Of a DNA stretch of 64,000 nt, positions 12,020 through 23,854 are shown one piece after another. The number at the start of each line of letters is the position of its first letter. Positions within the stretch are counted from its first letter, which is position 1. The notes beneath the pieces are model-generated. The model was not told the DNA's origin. It saw only the letters and a list, made by a program, of their open reading frames with translations, and did not search any database. The stretch lies in contig OX465579.1 of assembly GCA_950022655.1 (NCBI GenBank), positions 141,694,913 through 141,758,912 of the forward strand, read 5' to 3'. The position numbers and the translations under genes are program-made. Source of the stretch: Alentia gelatinosa (taxonomy: Eukaryota > Annelida > Polychaeta > Phyllodocida > Polynoidae).

Positions 12020-13847
12020 CACCTGCTCACCTTGGTATCATTTATCAAGTTTGTTCATACGGACTGACATAATGTCTCCGATTATTCGTGATTTAGAGTT
12101 ACCATGAGTATCATTACAAAAGAGCACCCTTTTATAGGATCGTACATGAAGGCACTTTCCTGTACGCCAAAGAGACACTGGGACGATGTGGGTAAACTTA
12201 GTTCAATACTTATGGACGACCTTATGGACGGCGAACGAACTTAACAATTATCAAACGATAGCCTAACCCTTGTGCTAGGTACAGAAGAGCGTCTCCATGT
12301 ACGATCCTAGATTATGAACGGGCCCCAGATCAGAATAGCCTATATATAGGAATGTGTCATAATTTAGGTAAAAGTATCAAGGTAAACTAAATTAAATGAA
12401 TAATTCGTAGGGTCCTAACTATGATGGAAATCTGGAAGGTGTTTCATAGACAAGGTGATGCACAGAAATATTGGGTTGAAACGACCGCTGATTGTCTAAG
12501 ATCTATTTGGATATAGCTGTGTGCCATACATGAGCAGCTGTGATTATTCGACGATGCGACGGCAACGGTCACTCTCAACGATCGTCACTACTAAAATAGG
12601 CTTCACCTGAAAAAAAGGACAAAATGGTATATTTTCAGGTAGCCTACGAAAAATATCTAGATCACGCGTCCTTGTTTAACAAAAATTGCGTCTCGCAGAG
12701 AAGTCTAAAAGCGACTTACTATCTTGACGTTTCTGATAATCTGTAATTGATCGCAACAATATCTGAACCTTCCAGAAAGCCGATTGTACGCGACCACATA
12801 GATTTGTCACTAATTGATATATCTATACAAGACACATGCTTGGTCAATAAATTTGTGAATGGGTCGTAGCTCTGCTACAGGTTCACAATATACCAATAAT
12901 AAAACTAGTTATCTTGCCCAAAGTAGTGATTTTAACAGATTTTGTGATGCATGCATAATAAGAGTGAAATATAGTATTTAAATTGAGGAAAATGCTATTT
13001 CAATGTAGAAATGTTTAACTACCATAATCATCTCGAGAACAGTGCAATTCCCAAGTGCAATGTCTACCGCAATCCGGTGGGCTATGATTAAAACCTCCCA
13101 TTACTCTACACTTTTTTTACTATTGCTATGAGGACTCGTCTATAGAACCACCACTGTACAAGTCGATAGCAGATGGCTATACCCTAGTGGTATAGTGCAG
13201 CGGTGCATTTAATGTACATGTACCTTATTTTGTATTATGAATCATGTCATTCAAACCGTTTATTGGTCGTCATCAGGAAGGCTAAATAAGTGCAGTGGTG
13301 TCCAATTTGAAAGATATCTCCTCGTAGAGAGAGGGGTGAATTCCATATCTTCTGGATTATTGTTCAAGAAATCTACCGATCCAATCAACTAATGTAGCTG
13401 GCCAATGTCATGTGTATTTTTTCCTGTGTTCCTCGCTGTAGAAAAACCTGAGTCATATCTTTAAATGTTTTAACATATCTTGGTCACTGGATTTAGATTC
13501 ATGTGAACGTATTGCTACAGCGAATTAAGAATTACTTAATGCAGAACATATATATATGGCGCCCATTGCGTAAATGTAGTTTTGTGCAGGTATCAATAAT
13601 GATGTTTGTAGGCCCTGTGAAACCTGAATAAAACGTATCTAAAATGATTTGAATACAGAAAAATGTGTCTGTCATCAGTTTAACAACGTTACCCTCGCCT
13701 CAATGTCTACGATTTGATGCAATTTGTCATCATTAAGGCTTACATTTTGTTACCTGAAATATGATTTCCTCGTGACGGTGTTTATAATGTGCATGTTTAT
13801 GAAGTATAAACTTGTGCTATTGTAAAATGTAATCATAATTACTTTTA
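12020..13847. other. AT-rich intergenic sequence, nothing recognised
   Basis: No frame above 60 codons has coding character. No splice-bounded exon, RNA gene or inverted-repeat element was found. Confidence 0.55.
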
Positions 13848-14125
13848 GGCCTGGCGTCCACCTACTACGATAGAAATTTACACCTACCGATATGGCACCG
13901 ATACAAAAAGCAAATATCGGAGACATATAGGTAAGGCACAAAATCGTAGACAAACATTAAGACATACATTCACCACGCATCGCAAGGGCTTTTTCGGTGC
14001 CTAATCGCAGGAACATGGTCAATTGCCCCGATATTAGGTGACTTTCCGAAGTCATTTTTATTTTTTATCGGGAGGTGCATCGTAGACCATATCGTAGCCA
14101 TATTGTAGAAGGCGGACGCCAGGCC
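13848..14125. mobile_element. PIF/Harbinger-like MITE, copy 1 (278 bp)
   Basis: Imperfect terminal inverted repeats begin GGCCTGGCGTCCACCTACTA and end in the complement (GGCGGACGCCAGGCC). The flanks are TTA and TAA, so a TWA target duplication may have diverged. The interior holds CGATATGGCACCGATAC and an AT-rich centre and has no coding capacity. It shares its ends and much of its interior, in opposite orientation, with the copy at 14313-14538. Non-autonomous, presumably mobilised by a Harbinger transposase in trans (inference from ends and TWA target). Confidence 0.75.
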
Positions 14126-14312
14126 TAAATCATAATTTCAGACAAAATATTCCGTTATCAGAATCCGGCCGCTTTTGGTATAATTGACTGACTATGCTGC
14201 TTATGTTACTGTATATACAAATATGATTCCACAAATTTGACATCCTAATTAACGGAAGGCAGATATATTAAATGATCAAAACATGTATTTATAAACATGA
14301 AGGTGACTCTAA

Positions 14313-14538
14313 GGCCCGGTGTCCACCTACTATGATATGGCTCCGATATGGTCTACGATGCACCTCCCGATAAAAATCAAAATCGCATCGGAAGGTGACC
14401 TAATATCTGGGCAGTTGAGCATGTCTAGACATAAGTCTACGATTTTGCACCTTCCCGATATGTGTCCGATATTCGCTTTTTGTATCGGTGCCATATCGGT
14501 AGGTCTAAATTTCTATCGTAGTAGGTGGAGGCCAGGCC
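14313..14538. mobile_element. PIF/Harbinger-like MITE, copy 2 (226 bp)
   Basis: The ends are GGCCCGGTGTCCACCTACTA and its imperfect complement TAGTAGGTGGAGGCCAGGCC. Direct TAA flanks at 14310-14312 and 14539-14541 form a perfect 3-bp target duplication, the PIF/Harbinger hallmark. The interior matches copy 1 reversed, including CGATATGG and TATCGGTGCCATATCGGTAG. A 97-codon open frame crossing it is a shadow. Confidence 0.82.
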
Positions 14539-14541
14539 TAA

Positions 14542-15591
14542 ACGGACACTGTGCAGTAATTCATGTTTCTAGACTAATATATCAATTACAAATGCACCCT
14601 CCGGGTGATTAAGGTATTCTAATATGTGTGTTTGTTATATTGATGTTTTTCAAATGATAATTCAGCTGAAGTGGACGCATATTGAATTTGTTTGAATCTT
14701 TATGCATGCCTATAAACATGTTCATTGCATGCATTAGAAATATACGTATCTTAATAACCTGTGTCATGACCATGAAGTACCCCAGATTACATATCTCTGC
14801 AACGACACACTTGCTGGCACACACCTATGAAAATATATAATTGAAAAGATTGCAAAGGGATCGATATTGTTAGGCTAAGGAAAAGTACACATTCGTCTCT
14901 CAATAGAAAGATTGGAGGGTAACAATGGTCTGTTGTTTTAAGGTCTAAAACGTTCTTTGATAGCTCGTTATGAACCTTCTCATGAAAGAACATTTAAGAC
15001 CCGGGAGCCACGTCACCAACCAATGAACCATTTGGTGTATCGGCCGGTTTGGGAGAAAGCAAGGTTACTGGGGGAAAATAGCGAAATTCTGGGTCAAAAC
15101 TGAAACACACCATGCTTCGCGACCCAGAAGAGTACATCTATCATAATGAGTGCAGATGAATTTGAATATTCTGGACCTTATAAAAATAAAAACAAATGAT
15201 AGGGATATTATTGAAAATAACCTACAGTGCCTTAAACAAAACAAATTTTATACTCGATGATTATTTGGTCATAGATATTATGCATGTACTTTTACATGTA
15301 CATGTATATGATATCCTACTAAAGAATGCCTAATATATCTTTATACAGATATCTTGCGTATCATGTAGACAATTGGGAGTTTTACTATGAACTAAAGCCC
15401 CCTTCTACAACATAGGACACTTTTAGTTGCAGGGTCACAACATTTGTATAAGTCTGCCCCGAACGAACATTGGCGTAAGGGCAAAGGAACGATTGCACCG
15501 GTAGCTTAATCTCCAGGTCTGTAACCTAGTTACCTGAATCACACCACCAATTAATGGTCTCCCCTGTCATCTAAGAGCAATCATGCTAAGT
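14542..15591. other. AT-rich intergenic sequence, nothing recognised
   Basis: Short minus-strand frames of about 70 codons appear between 14609 and 14993 without domain or splice support. Confidence 0.5.
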
Positions 15592-15716
15592 GGGCACGGT
15601 TAATTATATAAATAATGACGCTAGCTAACCACAGCTTCTGCGCTGGAAGCCCTTGGGCTGTGTCTCAGGGACCGCTTTATTCTACTAGGTCATGTTAGAA
15701 GATGGTAACCGTGCCC
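15592..15716. mobile_element. Candidate 125-bp mini-MITE
   Basis: A perfect 11-bp inverted pair (GGGCACGGTTA at 15592-15602 and TAACCGTGCCC at 15706-15716) brackets 103 bp of non-coding sequence. No clear target duplication was identified, so this may be a chance inverted repeat. Confidence 0.3.
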
Positions 15717-16239
15717 TTCTTTTAATTAGGATGGGTGATTTTTATCAAGGAATTCCTTCTCTCTGATATTGCAATCAATAACATTTTCATTTGAACCGAT
15801 GAAATGATCAGTGAGATCTGTCTGGATGGGAAGAAAAACCCTATTTTGAAGGACACCTGGAATGGCGTCGGAAGCCTGGCCCCAATTCTCATACTCCAAA
15901 TAGATTCAAGAATATTGTTCTACCTTCCTGTTCTTAATTGATGCTTTCTCTATTTTTTTGAGGAAATACACAATCATACATGTTGTATATCATATTGATA
16001 TTAGATCTGCTGAAGCCATGGAAATCAATACAGTCAGAAAGCAACGTTACAAGCCGGTTCTTTCACGGTACAATACCTTGACATATCACGAATGTGTAGG
16101 TAAACTAATTGTATCATAATCACTGAATACTTGAAGCGTGACTATCATCTAACCGTATACTCGTTCATTACAACCAAGAACACCTAGATGCTTCATACTG
16201 GATAGCCTTACGTTTACAGCGGCGGATACAAGATTTCTA

Positions 16240-18530
16240 AAGAGGAGGTGCTATTTGAGGAGACCAAAACGGAGGGGCCTCGCTGTGTCTACTGCTATTG
16301 GTGTGGACCAAAGGCGAGAGGTGTGTGGTCCATAACTGACCAAAATGTCATAGCTATCAAAAATGAATTAATTTGATAGAGATGGTCCTGTCCATAACTA
16401 TCAAAATATCCATTGCCGTCAAAAATTTCCGTATCTACCAAAACCCAGGGGGAGGGGGGCACACCTCATACTACCTTGGACGATTGGCACGGACCCCAGG
16501 GGGCAAAACCCCCAATAGCACTAGAATTTGTAGATTGTACAAACGGTGGATTTTGTATGGGGGAGGGGGCCACACACGTGAGGCTATCTTGGAATATTGC
16601 CAGAGGTCATGGAGCAAGGCCCCTGTTGAAGCGGTCCTGTGGGCAAAGCCTCGAGAAGAATTTCAATTTGATAGAGTATACAGGCTGTACAAAGGTCTTT
16701 GTTAGAGGGAGGGGGAGCCACACACCTGAGTCTACCTGGGAATATTGCCAGTCATCCAGCCAGCTGCAGATCCCTATTTGGGGGTCCAGGGGGAAAACCC
16801 CTTAAAAGCACTTGGCTTTTAGATATTATACAAACTGTGTCCAGGATTTTGTTTTAGGGAGAGGGGGTTCACACCTGAGGCTATCTGGGAATATTGCTAG
16901 GGGTCCAGTACCAAAGCCCCTTTTGAGGGTCCAGGGGGCAAAGCCCCGAGAGATATTTGGATTTTATAGATTATACAAGCTGCATCTAGGATTTTGTCAT
17001 GGGAAGGGAAACCATACACCTGATATTATCTGGGAAGCTTACCAGAGGCCCAGCAGCAAAGCCCCTGTTGGCGGTTCAGGCAGCAAAGTCCGCGAACTCA
17101 ATTGAGTTTTAGATTTTATACAAGGTGTATCCAGGATTTGAATAAGGGAGGGGGTCATTACACCTCTGATACTACCTGGAATGTTGCTAAAGGACTAATA
17201 ACATAGCCCCTCTAGGAGCTCTGGGGGGGCAAAACCATTGCAAGCATTTTGGTTTCAGATATTATAAATCTTTATCCAAGATTGTATTTCAGGAGGGGGT
17301 TACACACCTGAGACTACCTAGAAATATTGCAAAACGTCTAGGGACAGAGTGCCTCCTTGGGTTCCAGAAGTGTTTCTGAAGTGCTTCGCCTTTATAGATT
17401 AAATGTACATTTCCTTTTAGGTTACATAATTGACATAGAGGTTGAGTGACAAAACTTCTCTGTGGGATCCAGGAGGTGAAGCCTGGGGAAGCAATTAGAT
17501 TTTATAGTTCCCAGAATTTTGGTTTGTGAAGGGGAGTTTCACACCTGAGACGACCTGGAAAGACTTGTGGTGGTCTAGAAGCTAACACCCCCTGCGGGTC
17601 CAGGGGGAAAAGTCCACAGAATCATTAGGATTTCATACATTATACTTGTAAGCTGTTCCAAGAATTATGTTTCAGGTATGGGACTATTCACCTGGAGAGC
17701 TTGGCACGGGTTCAAGCAACAAAGATCCTCCTGGGAGTCCAGGGGGTGAGGCCCCTGGAAGAAGCAGTTGAATTTCTAGATAGCTAGGGATCATGTGGCA
17801 AAACCCCTCCCTGGGGTCCAGGGGGAAGCCTCAGGATTTGATTTCAAGGAGAGGGGGGATCGCACATCTGAGGCTCTCTGGGAAAATTGCCAGGGGTCCA
17901 ACAGCAAAGCCAATCCTGGGGGTCTAGGGGGCAAAGCCCCTGGAAGCAATTGCATTTTACCAATTCTGTATAGGGAAAGGGTATTTACACACTGGAAGAC
18001 TACATGGGAAGATTGCCAGAGGTCCAGTTACAAAAGTGGGTGTCCAGTGGCAAAGGCCCACCTATCCCTGGAGATCCAGGAGGGAAATCCTGCAGAAACA
18101 CTTGGCTTTTTTACAACCATGCATATTCGTGGGAACCAATCAGCATGATTCTTACACAAAAACCGGAAGTGCACTGAGTGACCTTCCCCTTCAATTTTAT
18201 CCTGTACAACCATAAGGACCGTGTCCCATGAATACGCAGGTTCCCATGGTGTTATACAAGCTGTCTTTAGGATTTTGTTAAAAAAAAAAGCAGGATGGTT
18301 ATTGACCTGAGACTATACTTGTGAAGATTGCAAGCAGTCTAGGGAAAAACCGTCTCTTCAGGGGTCCAGGGGGCAAAGTACCCTAAAGAGCTCTATCATA
18401 GCTGCTTTGTTGAATGGCATTCATATGGTAACAAGGGCATACGAAAGGACTTGTCTTTTTATGAGGGGGGGGGGGGGGGACACACCTGGAACTACCTTAC
18501 CTGGGGGGCGTTGCTCCTGTTTTTGTGGTA
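16240..18530. repeat. Degenerate tandem array, about 145-bp unit, about 13 units
   Basis: A block of the type GGGAGGGGG..CACACCTGAGRCTAYCTGGGAATATTGCCAG recurs at about 16448, 16559, 16707, 16857, 17000, 17147, 17290, 17528, 17672, 17847, 17972, 18290 and 18463; most spacings are 143-150 bp. Each unit also carries a GGTCCAGGGGGCAAAGCCCC segment, which can form a short hairpin, and an AGATTWTAYAA segment. Units are heavily diverged, with indels and two skipped positions. Open frames of up to 130 codons here are products of the repeat, not genes. Confidence 0.85.
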
Positions 18531-19159
18531 TGGTTATAATCGGATCGCAATTTTATTTTTACGATTACCTTAACAATAGGACTGAAAAGTAATCCATAAT
18601 ATTGGATCATATCCCTATATTCACACTGTATCGCTAATTTCTACTATATAATAGCAATGCAACAATTCAGTGGCACATATTGAATGAGACGAGGGAAGAT
18701 TTGTTATTTACAACATGTATTTCATCAAACACAGATGGTTGAAACTGGCCCGACATCTGGTGGTGTGGATCGCCATTTGCTAGGGGTGGGGGATTATTGT
18801 GTCACCACCCATCGTTATTGAGAATCTCAGACTAAGTAATTTTTAACAAAAGAGCCTGAGGTGATGCAATCCGCAGATGATCTGCCCTTGTGTGGCAGTC
18901 CGCATAAAAAGTATTACTAAAAGTCATATTTTACACGTTGATATGGTTATATGATTCCGACACGATACGCTAATTTTCTGGAGCAACATTTAGGTCCTTG
19001 GGTCGCTATTCTGTGATCTGCAAAAGTATTGTAAACATGGAGCAACACCCCTCTGTATCCCTCCAGTATGTGTCCCCTACCCTCCCTTCTAGATAGGTTT
19101 AAATGTCTTATATGTGTACATACCCCATTCCTGTATATTACTGTAACTTTTAACTATTA

Positions 19160-19623
19160 GGCCCCGCACCCACTAGTTACGACACGCTCCGACAAGCGTT
19201 CCGACACACTCCGACACAGAATTTCTCTGTCGTAGCGCAATCGTAGCACTCTTGTCGGAGCATATCGTAGCGTGTCGGAGCATGTCGGAACGTGTCGTAA
19301 CGGTTTTTGGCGGAAAAAAAGGAAACCACAGAACCGACATGGGCTACGACACAGGCTACAACAGGATACAGTTTTTCTCTTCCGACATTGTTGGAAATGT
19401 CGGAAGGGTTTCGCAAGGCCTACGACAAGGCACCCGTGTCGGAAGCCATGTCGGGGCGTGTCGGGGCGTGTCGGGGCGTGTCGGAACGCTTGTCGGAAGC
19501 CCGCCTCCACTACTACGATAATTTACACGCTTCCGACACAACGTTCGAATTTATGTCGGAAGCGTGTCGGAAGGGCTATCGGGGCATGTTGGAAGCGAAA
19601 TCGTAGTAAGTGGGTGCGGGGCC
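19160..19623. mobile_element. PIF/Harbinger-like MITE with internal CGACA/TGTCG repeats (464 bp)
   Basis: The left end GGCCCCGCACCCACTAGTTA and right end AAGTGGGTGCGGGGCC are inverted, with perfect TTA duplications at 19157-19159 and 19624-19626. The interior is an iterated, partly palindromic set of short units of the type CCGACACGCT or TGTCGGAGCG, reversing in polarity near the centre. Because the unit is open in several frames, frames of 80-157 codons appear on both strands; all are shadows. The terminal motif resembles the MITEs at 13848 and 14313. Confidence 0.85.
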
Positions 19624-20203
19624 TTAAAGATAGAAAAAAAAAAGAAAAAAAGAGCAAGTCTATACATATACCTAACCACAGGATCCTAATGGGCGTCCCC
19701 CCATCCCCTTTAGGTCCTCCCTTTAGTAGGCCTACCGGTGCTTAGTCAGGGAGCATCAATTATTATGGTGGTATTCTTGGTGGGGAGGGGGGGGGGAACT
19801 TTGTCCCAATATTCTTGTTGGAAGGCCGGCTTTTTCTTCTTCTGAAAGTCCCCTGAAAATGGTAGGAAGCTAGGTCACCACAGCTGGCCAGCACTATGCA
19901 TTACATCACAGCAGTGTTCTTATCTCGCCCTTCACCAAACAAACTGCTGACAATCTTATCCCCTGCCTTTGTACCTGTCTGTTCAACCCCTTTTCTCTGT
20001 CTTTTTCATTCTCTTGCTCTTGAGTTTTAGATTTGGTTGATTGACTCCAAGCATCTCTCCATAAAGCCGGACCCGCCAACAGTAATTAGTTCCATTGCTA
20101 GGATATCTAGCTCTTGATTTCTCTCTTCACAATATACTGTCTTTTCAGATGTTTATACATGTACACCAATCCTTTCAGCTTTCCCTGTTTGAGCATAAAC
20201 GTA

Positions 20204-20207
20204 CCCC

Positions 20208-20239
<32 letters not shown>

Positions 20240-20240
20240 T
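20204..20240. repeat. Poly-C run followed by (CA)n
   Basis: A run of about 21 C residues (20204-20224) passes directly into an ACACAC microsatellite. Confidence 0.95.
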
Positions 20241-20439
20241 ACCCAATGGAAATAGCCAAGAAAGTGTTGCCCCCTGGAGGGCTATCCAAAGACTCACCAG
20301 GTTGTTATTGTAACACACGGAACTGGGTGCTCTGTGGCGGTGTAAAGCGCCAAAATACGGTGGTGCCACCTTTCAGTCACGAATTGAATTATGAGTCCCT
20401 CTATTAAATATTAAACGTTCCTCATGTAAGAGGGCCCCT

Positions 20440-20482
20440 GAGCAAGGGGTCACTTTTGCTCGGAATGGAGGGTTTTATTGTA
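20440..20482 (-). repeat. Fragment of a transposon end shared with 34236-35545
   Basis: Read on the minus strand this contains AATAAAACCCTCCATTCCGAG followed by CAAAAGTGACCCCTT. The element at 34236-35545 carries matching sequence at both ends. It is probably a solo or decayed copy of the same inverted-repeat element. Confidence 0.4.
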
Positions 20483-20706
20483 CATGCATATATAATAGAC
20501 AATTGTGCAAGTTAGATTTCACATATCAAAACCCATACCATTGTCTTCAAACATTCACAATCATATTACATCAAATGTGTTTTTAATATATCGCAGTTAT
20601 GTATTAAAAATGTATAGGTTACATTCCTATATACCCATTATTGAACTACCTAGAGTTACATACCGCTGCTGGGGGGTGCATTAAAAATAAGTTATGTGTC
20701 GAGGTT

Positions 20707-20763
20707 GACGTTTTCGTCCCGCTCTCATGTTTTCGTCCCGCTCTGACGTTTTCGTCCCGCACT
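20707..20763 (+). repeat. Three tandem 19-bp units
   Basis: Three contiguous copies of a 19-bp unit of the type GACGTTTTCGTCCCGCTCT, with two or fewer substitutions each. A 10-bp palindrome ATCACGTGAT follows at once. Possibly the end or regulatory part of the adjacent foldback element. Confidence 0.9.
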
Positions 20764-20918
20764 GATCACGTGATACAATACAGCAGCGGAACGAAACAAT
20801 AGCTGTTGTGGTTACTCGATAAGGGTGGCATTTGCTTCGGAAGTGTTTCAGGTAAAGAATTAAGCATTTTTATCGATATTTGAAGGTATATAGGAATCGG
20901 GAAACCAAGTACTGGTAA

Positions 20919-21023
20919 GCAAAAGTCAAAGTTACTCGGTAAGGCTTGGAAAAATTACTGCCTGCGGCTGACGTCTTGGGCAGTAATTTTTCCACGCCTT
21001 ACCTCGTAACTTTGAACTTTTGC
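20919..21023. repeat. Snapback palindrome, about 44-bp arms
   Basis: Arms at 20919-20962 and 20979-21023 are inverted copies with about two substitutions and one indel, separated by a 16-bp loop. The inner arm ends are ACTGCC / GGCAGT. The same inner ends occur in the palindrome at 30663-30796. A foldback mobile element or cruciform-forming sequence is likely. Confidence 0.9.
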
Positions 21024-22098
21024 TCACGGAACATAATTTCCCTCTACTCTTGTACGGAACAGAGCTCTACATGCAATCTTGGAGATCCTCAACCAAGAAA
21101 CAATATGATGTTGCACTAAGGAAATGGACGATTTTCTATGTAAAACAAGATTAAACCGAACACACCCTCAGTTTTTTATGTTATGAAGTTTTGCTCCATG
21201 ATACATGACCAAGGGCTGAGTTACTCTATGGTAAATACAACCTGGATACAGCTATGGATAATCTATGATATCCACTTGGGTCCGGGGCTTAGCTCCGATA
21301 CTCCCCTGGAGGGGTTTCTTAGCTGGACCCCTGCAAATCTTCAGAGATGTGCCATAACAGCCAAACAATGGTTAGCTGAACATCTGGGACCTGTTTCACT
21401 AGTCACCACGACACAACAAGGGCAGGTAGTGTTTCAATAGTCCTGTGACAACATAGTTTGTGACGTCATAGAAAAGACATGGGTGAACAGTGGTATGTCA
21501 AATTTCAGAACCCCACACACTGTCACAACTACACCGGCTGCCCACAATTGCCCCCACTGCTCACCTCTGTATACCGACTGCTGTCCATTGATCATTTTCT
21601 GTAAGTTCATTTTGTATTCATATAGTGTTGTCCTTTTAGTATTACTGCATGTTCGAGACAGCTGGGGGTCAACTTGACACTGATATATAACTGTCTAGTA
21701 ACCAGGGCCTTGTTTTTTAGTCACGACAATCGTTATGAACGTCAGTGTCCTATAGAGCTAAGATCTTAGAGGATCAGCCAAATATATTGTGGGGCTATGA
21801 CAGGTAAAAGGTGTGCTTTAGTCATGACAGTTGGTGGCTAATGAAGCGGAAAATGTCGCAAAAGGTGTTGTAGGTGTAAGACCACTATGGACACTGAATA
21901 CAGAACTTCACTTCCTGTAGGAATTAAGCTATGAAACTTTATCGGCCCAAATATGAAGAAGTTCGGCCACTAGATTCTGTAACTGGAGAACAACGTCCTC
22001 ATCGTTCCAAAAAATAAATTCTGTATTCAAAGCATGTAGAGTCCTCTGAGCTGTGGTCAGGGCAAGCAACATTTATAAGTGTCTTAAATGTAAGTTTC
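21024..22098. other. Non-coding sequence between a palindrome and a DIRS relic
   Basis: An 85-codon plus-strand frame (21183-21440) has no recognisable domain. The tail, about 21900-22098, may hold the badly decayed 3' part of the DIRS element, but I could not recognise a tyrosine recombinase. Confidence 0.4.
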
Positions 22099-22527
22099 TT
22101 AATTCCTAGTGAATGCAAGGGGGACCATTTCTTTAAAAGGTTCAACACCGCATTGACATCCCAGGTCTATGTGACAGTGGCCTAACTTGTCCATCACAAA
22201 TTGGAACATTTCTCTGGGGAGCTCCCATTCAGCCTTGGACTCTGTATGAGACTCCCCGTCAGGCTCCACATTCTTTTCTCCTGGGATATGTGCCCCAACT
22301 ACACACAGGTTTTGGCGCTCACACATCTCCCAGATTTCCTTAGCAATAGGGTCACACCCTTCACTCTTTAAACCTCCTTTGTGGTTCAGATATGCTATTG
22401 TTGTAGTGTTGTCTGACAGGCATCTGATAGTAGTATCGGTTAGCGACTTAGCAAAACATTGTAGGCCGAAGGCTACGGCCATAGTTTCTTTCACATTGAT
22501 ATGCAGTCCTTGTTCTGACAGAGCCAA
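22099..22527 (-). pseudogene. DIRS RNase H domain remnant
   Basis: A 142-codon open segment with the DIRS/Ty3-type RNase H pattern: INVKETMAVAFGLQCF, the SDNTTTIAYLNHKGG core with its catalytic Asp, WEMCERQNLCV, then AHIPGEKNVEPDGES where family members read N..AD..SR. The last acidic position therefore looks altered. It is followed by a WELPREMFQFV segment that in relatives leads towards the recombinase, which is missing. Non-functional because the upstream RT is broken. Confidence 0.82.
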
Positions 22528-22545
22528 ATTGCCCTAGATTGCACT

Positions 22546-22782
22546 TCAGCCTAGATTGGAGGCATCTGTAGTTAGGTTGAGGTGAGGAGATTGTACCCTG
22601 ATATGCTTAGAGCCTGTCTTAATGTTTTTCATCCACCAGTCAATATCCTCCATACCTTCGACAGAGACCCTCATGGTTCTTTCATAGTTCACCCCCCTCT
22701 TTTTTAGGGCTTGAATTTTGTTTCTCTCCAAATGTCTGAAATGGGCTTCCCCATATTCGATTCCCTTTGCTAAATCTACCAT
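22546..22782 (-). pseudogene. DIRS RT thumb/connection remnant
   Basis: A 78-codon open segment between RT and RNase H. It contains DIDWWMKNI and LNLTTDASNLG, the segment that precedes RNase H in DIRS and Ty3 elements (W.. then TDAS..G). A stop and frame break separate it from both neighbours. Confidence 0.7.
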
Positions 22783-23049
22783 AAGGTCAATTAGGCTAGG
22801 AACTTGTCTTGACCTTCTGAGCCGCCCCTAGGTTTTTGACCTGCGTTTGGAATTTGATAACTTTTGTCTCTGTTGGGGCTACCCTCATTTGTGCAGTGTC
22901 AATGGCATAGCCTAGAAGGTTAGTTTATGTAGTAGGTAAGGTAACACTTTTATTTTCATGTATTTTGAAGCCCAGCTTTATCAGTAAGGCCAACAGGGCC
23001 CTAATACTCTCTTGGCACTGGCTAGCTGTCTCTGCCATGATAAACGTAT

Positions 23050-23540
23050 CATCAATTGTACCCAGACACAGAGTGACCCTGGCTCTGTAAGTGGAACCCT
23101 CTTAAACTGCCTTGGTGTCTGTGCCAGGCCATTAGGGAGACAAGTGTACTGATACATTTGTCCCCTTCACTCAAACCTGAGAGATTTCCTGTCCGCTTCA
23201 CAGACAGGGATTGAGTAGTAAGTTTCCGACAGATCCAGGGACCCCATAAATGCCCCTTCATGAACCATGTCCAGGGCTGTTTGTAAACTTTCCATTTTGA
23301 AATGTTTATAGGTCACACTGTCTAGTATCATCCTGAATTTCCCATTTGGTTTGGGACACAGGAACACATTGGAAATAAACTGGTTCTTAGTTTTGATACA
23401 CTTTTCAACAATTCCTTTGTCCAGGAGTTCCTTAGTTGCCAAGTTAAGATTAGAACTAGCCTCTTTTGAGAGAGAGAAAGGTCTAGGCAGGGCAGCCTGT
23501 ACTGGCAACTCATCAAACTCGATTTGAGCCCCTTTTATAC
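23050..23540 (-). pseudogene. DIRS reverse transcriptase fingers/palm remnant
   Basis: The open segment 23508-23167 holds the RT pattern with fixed positions: NLATKELLDKGIVEK, FISNVFLCPKPNGKFRMILD, YKHFKMESLQTAL, and the first catalytic Asp in GSLDLSETYYSIPV. A frame break follows at about 23170. The second catalytic box is recognisable at about 23050-23065, but a single-base disruption puts a stop in it, so the enzyme is dead. Confidence 0.82.
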
Positions 23541-23854
23541 TTTCAATTATTTAGGGATCATGTGTAATCTTCAACCATTTTTGTTTCCTCCACATCTAGA
23601 ATGGACATGGCACTGGGGCTAGACCATAAACCCTGAATTAGGACCTGAATTAGGAGTTGTTCTGACAGAAAAACTCCATAGAAACTGCGTGTAAGCCTGC
23701 ACACAGCACCCCAAATGCCGATGTACACATGTCAAATGAATCCGGCCGTAAAAAACAACAACATGGGTCACATGACGATCATGTGACTCGCCGACCAATC
23801 AGAAACGTTGATTTGGGTATGCAGCAGAGACTGCGGCGTCGTCCGCGTCCCGCT

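Noticed and set aside
16373..18148. Frames of 97-130 codons rich in Gly and Lys
   Set aside because: They lie in the ~145-bp tandem array and reflect its G-rich unit.
16240..18530. CRISPR-like array
   Set aside because: Units are degenerate throughout with no constant repeat and variable spacer pattern, and the genome is eukaryotic.
19157..19745. Several overlapping frames up to 157 codons
   Set aside because: They follow the CGACA/TGTCG iterations of a MITE and are open on both strands.
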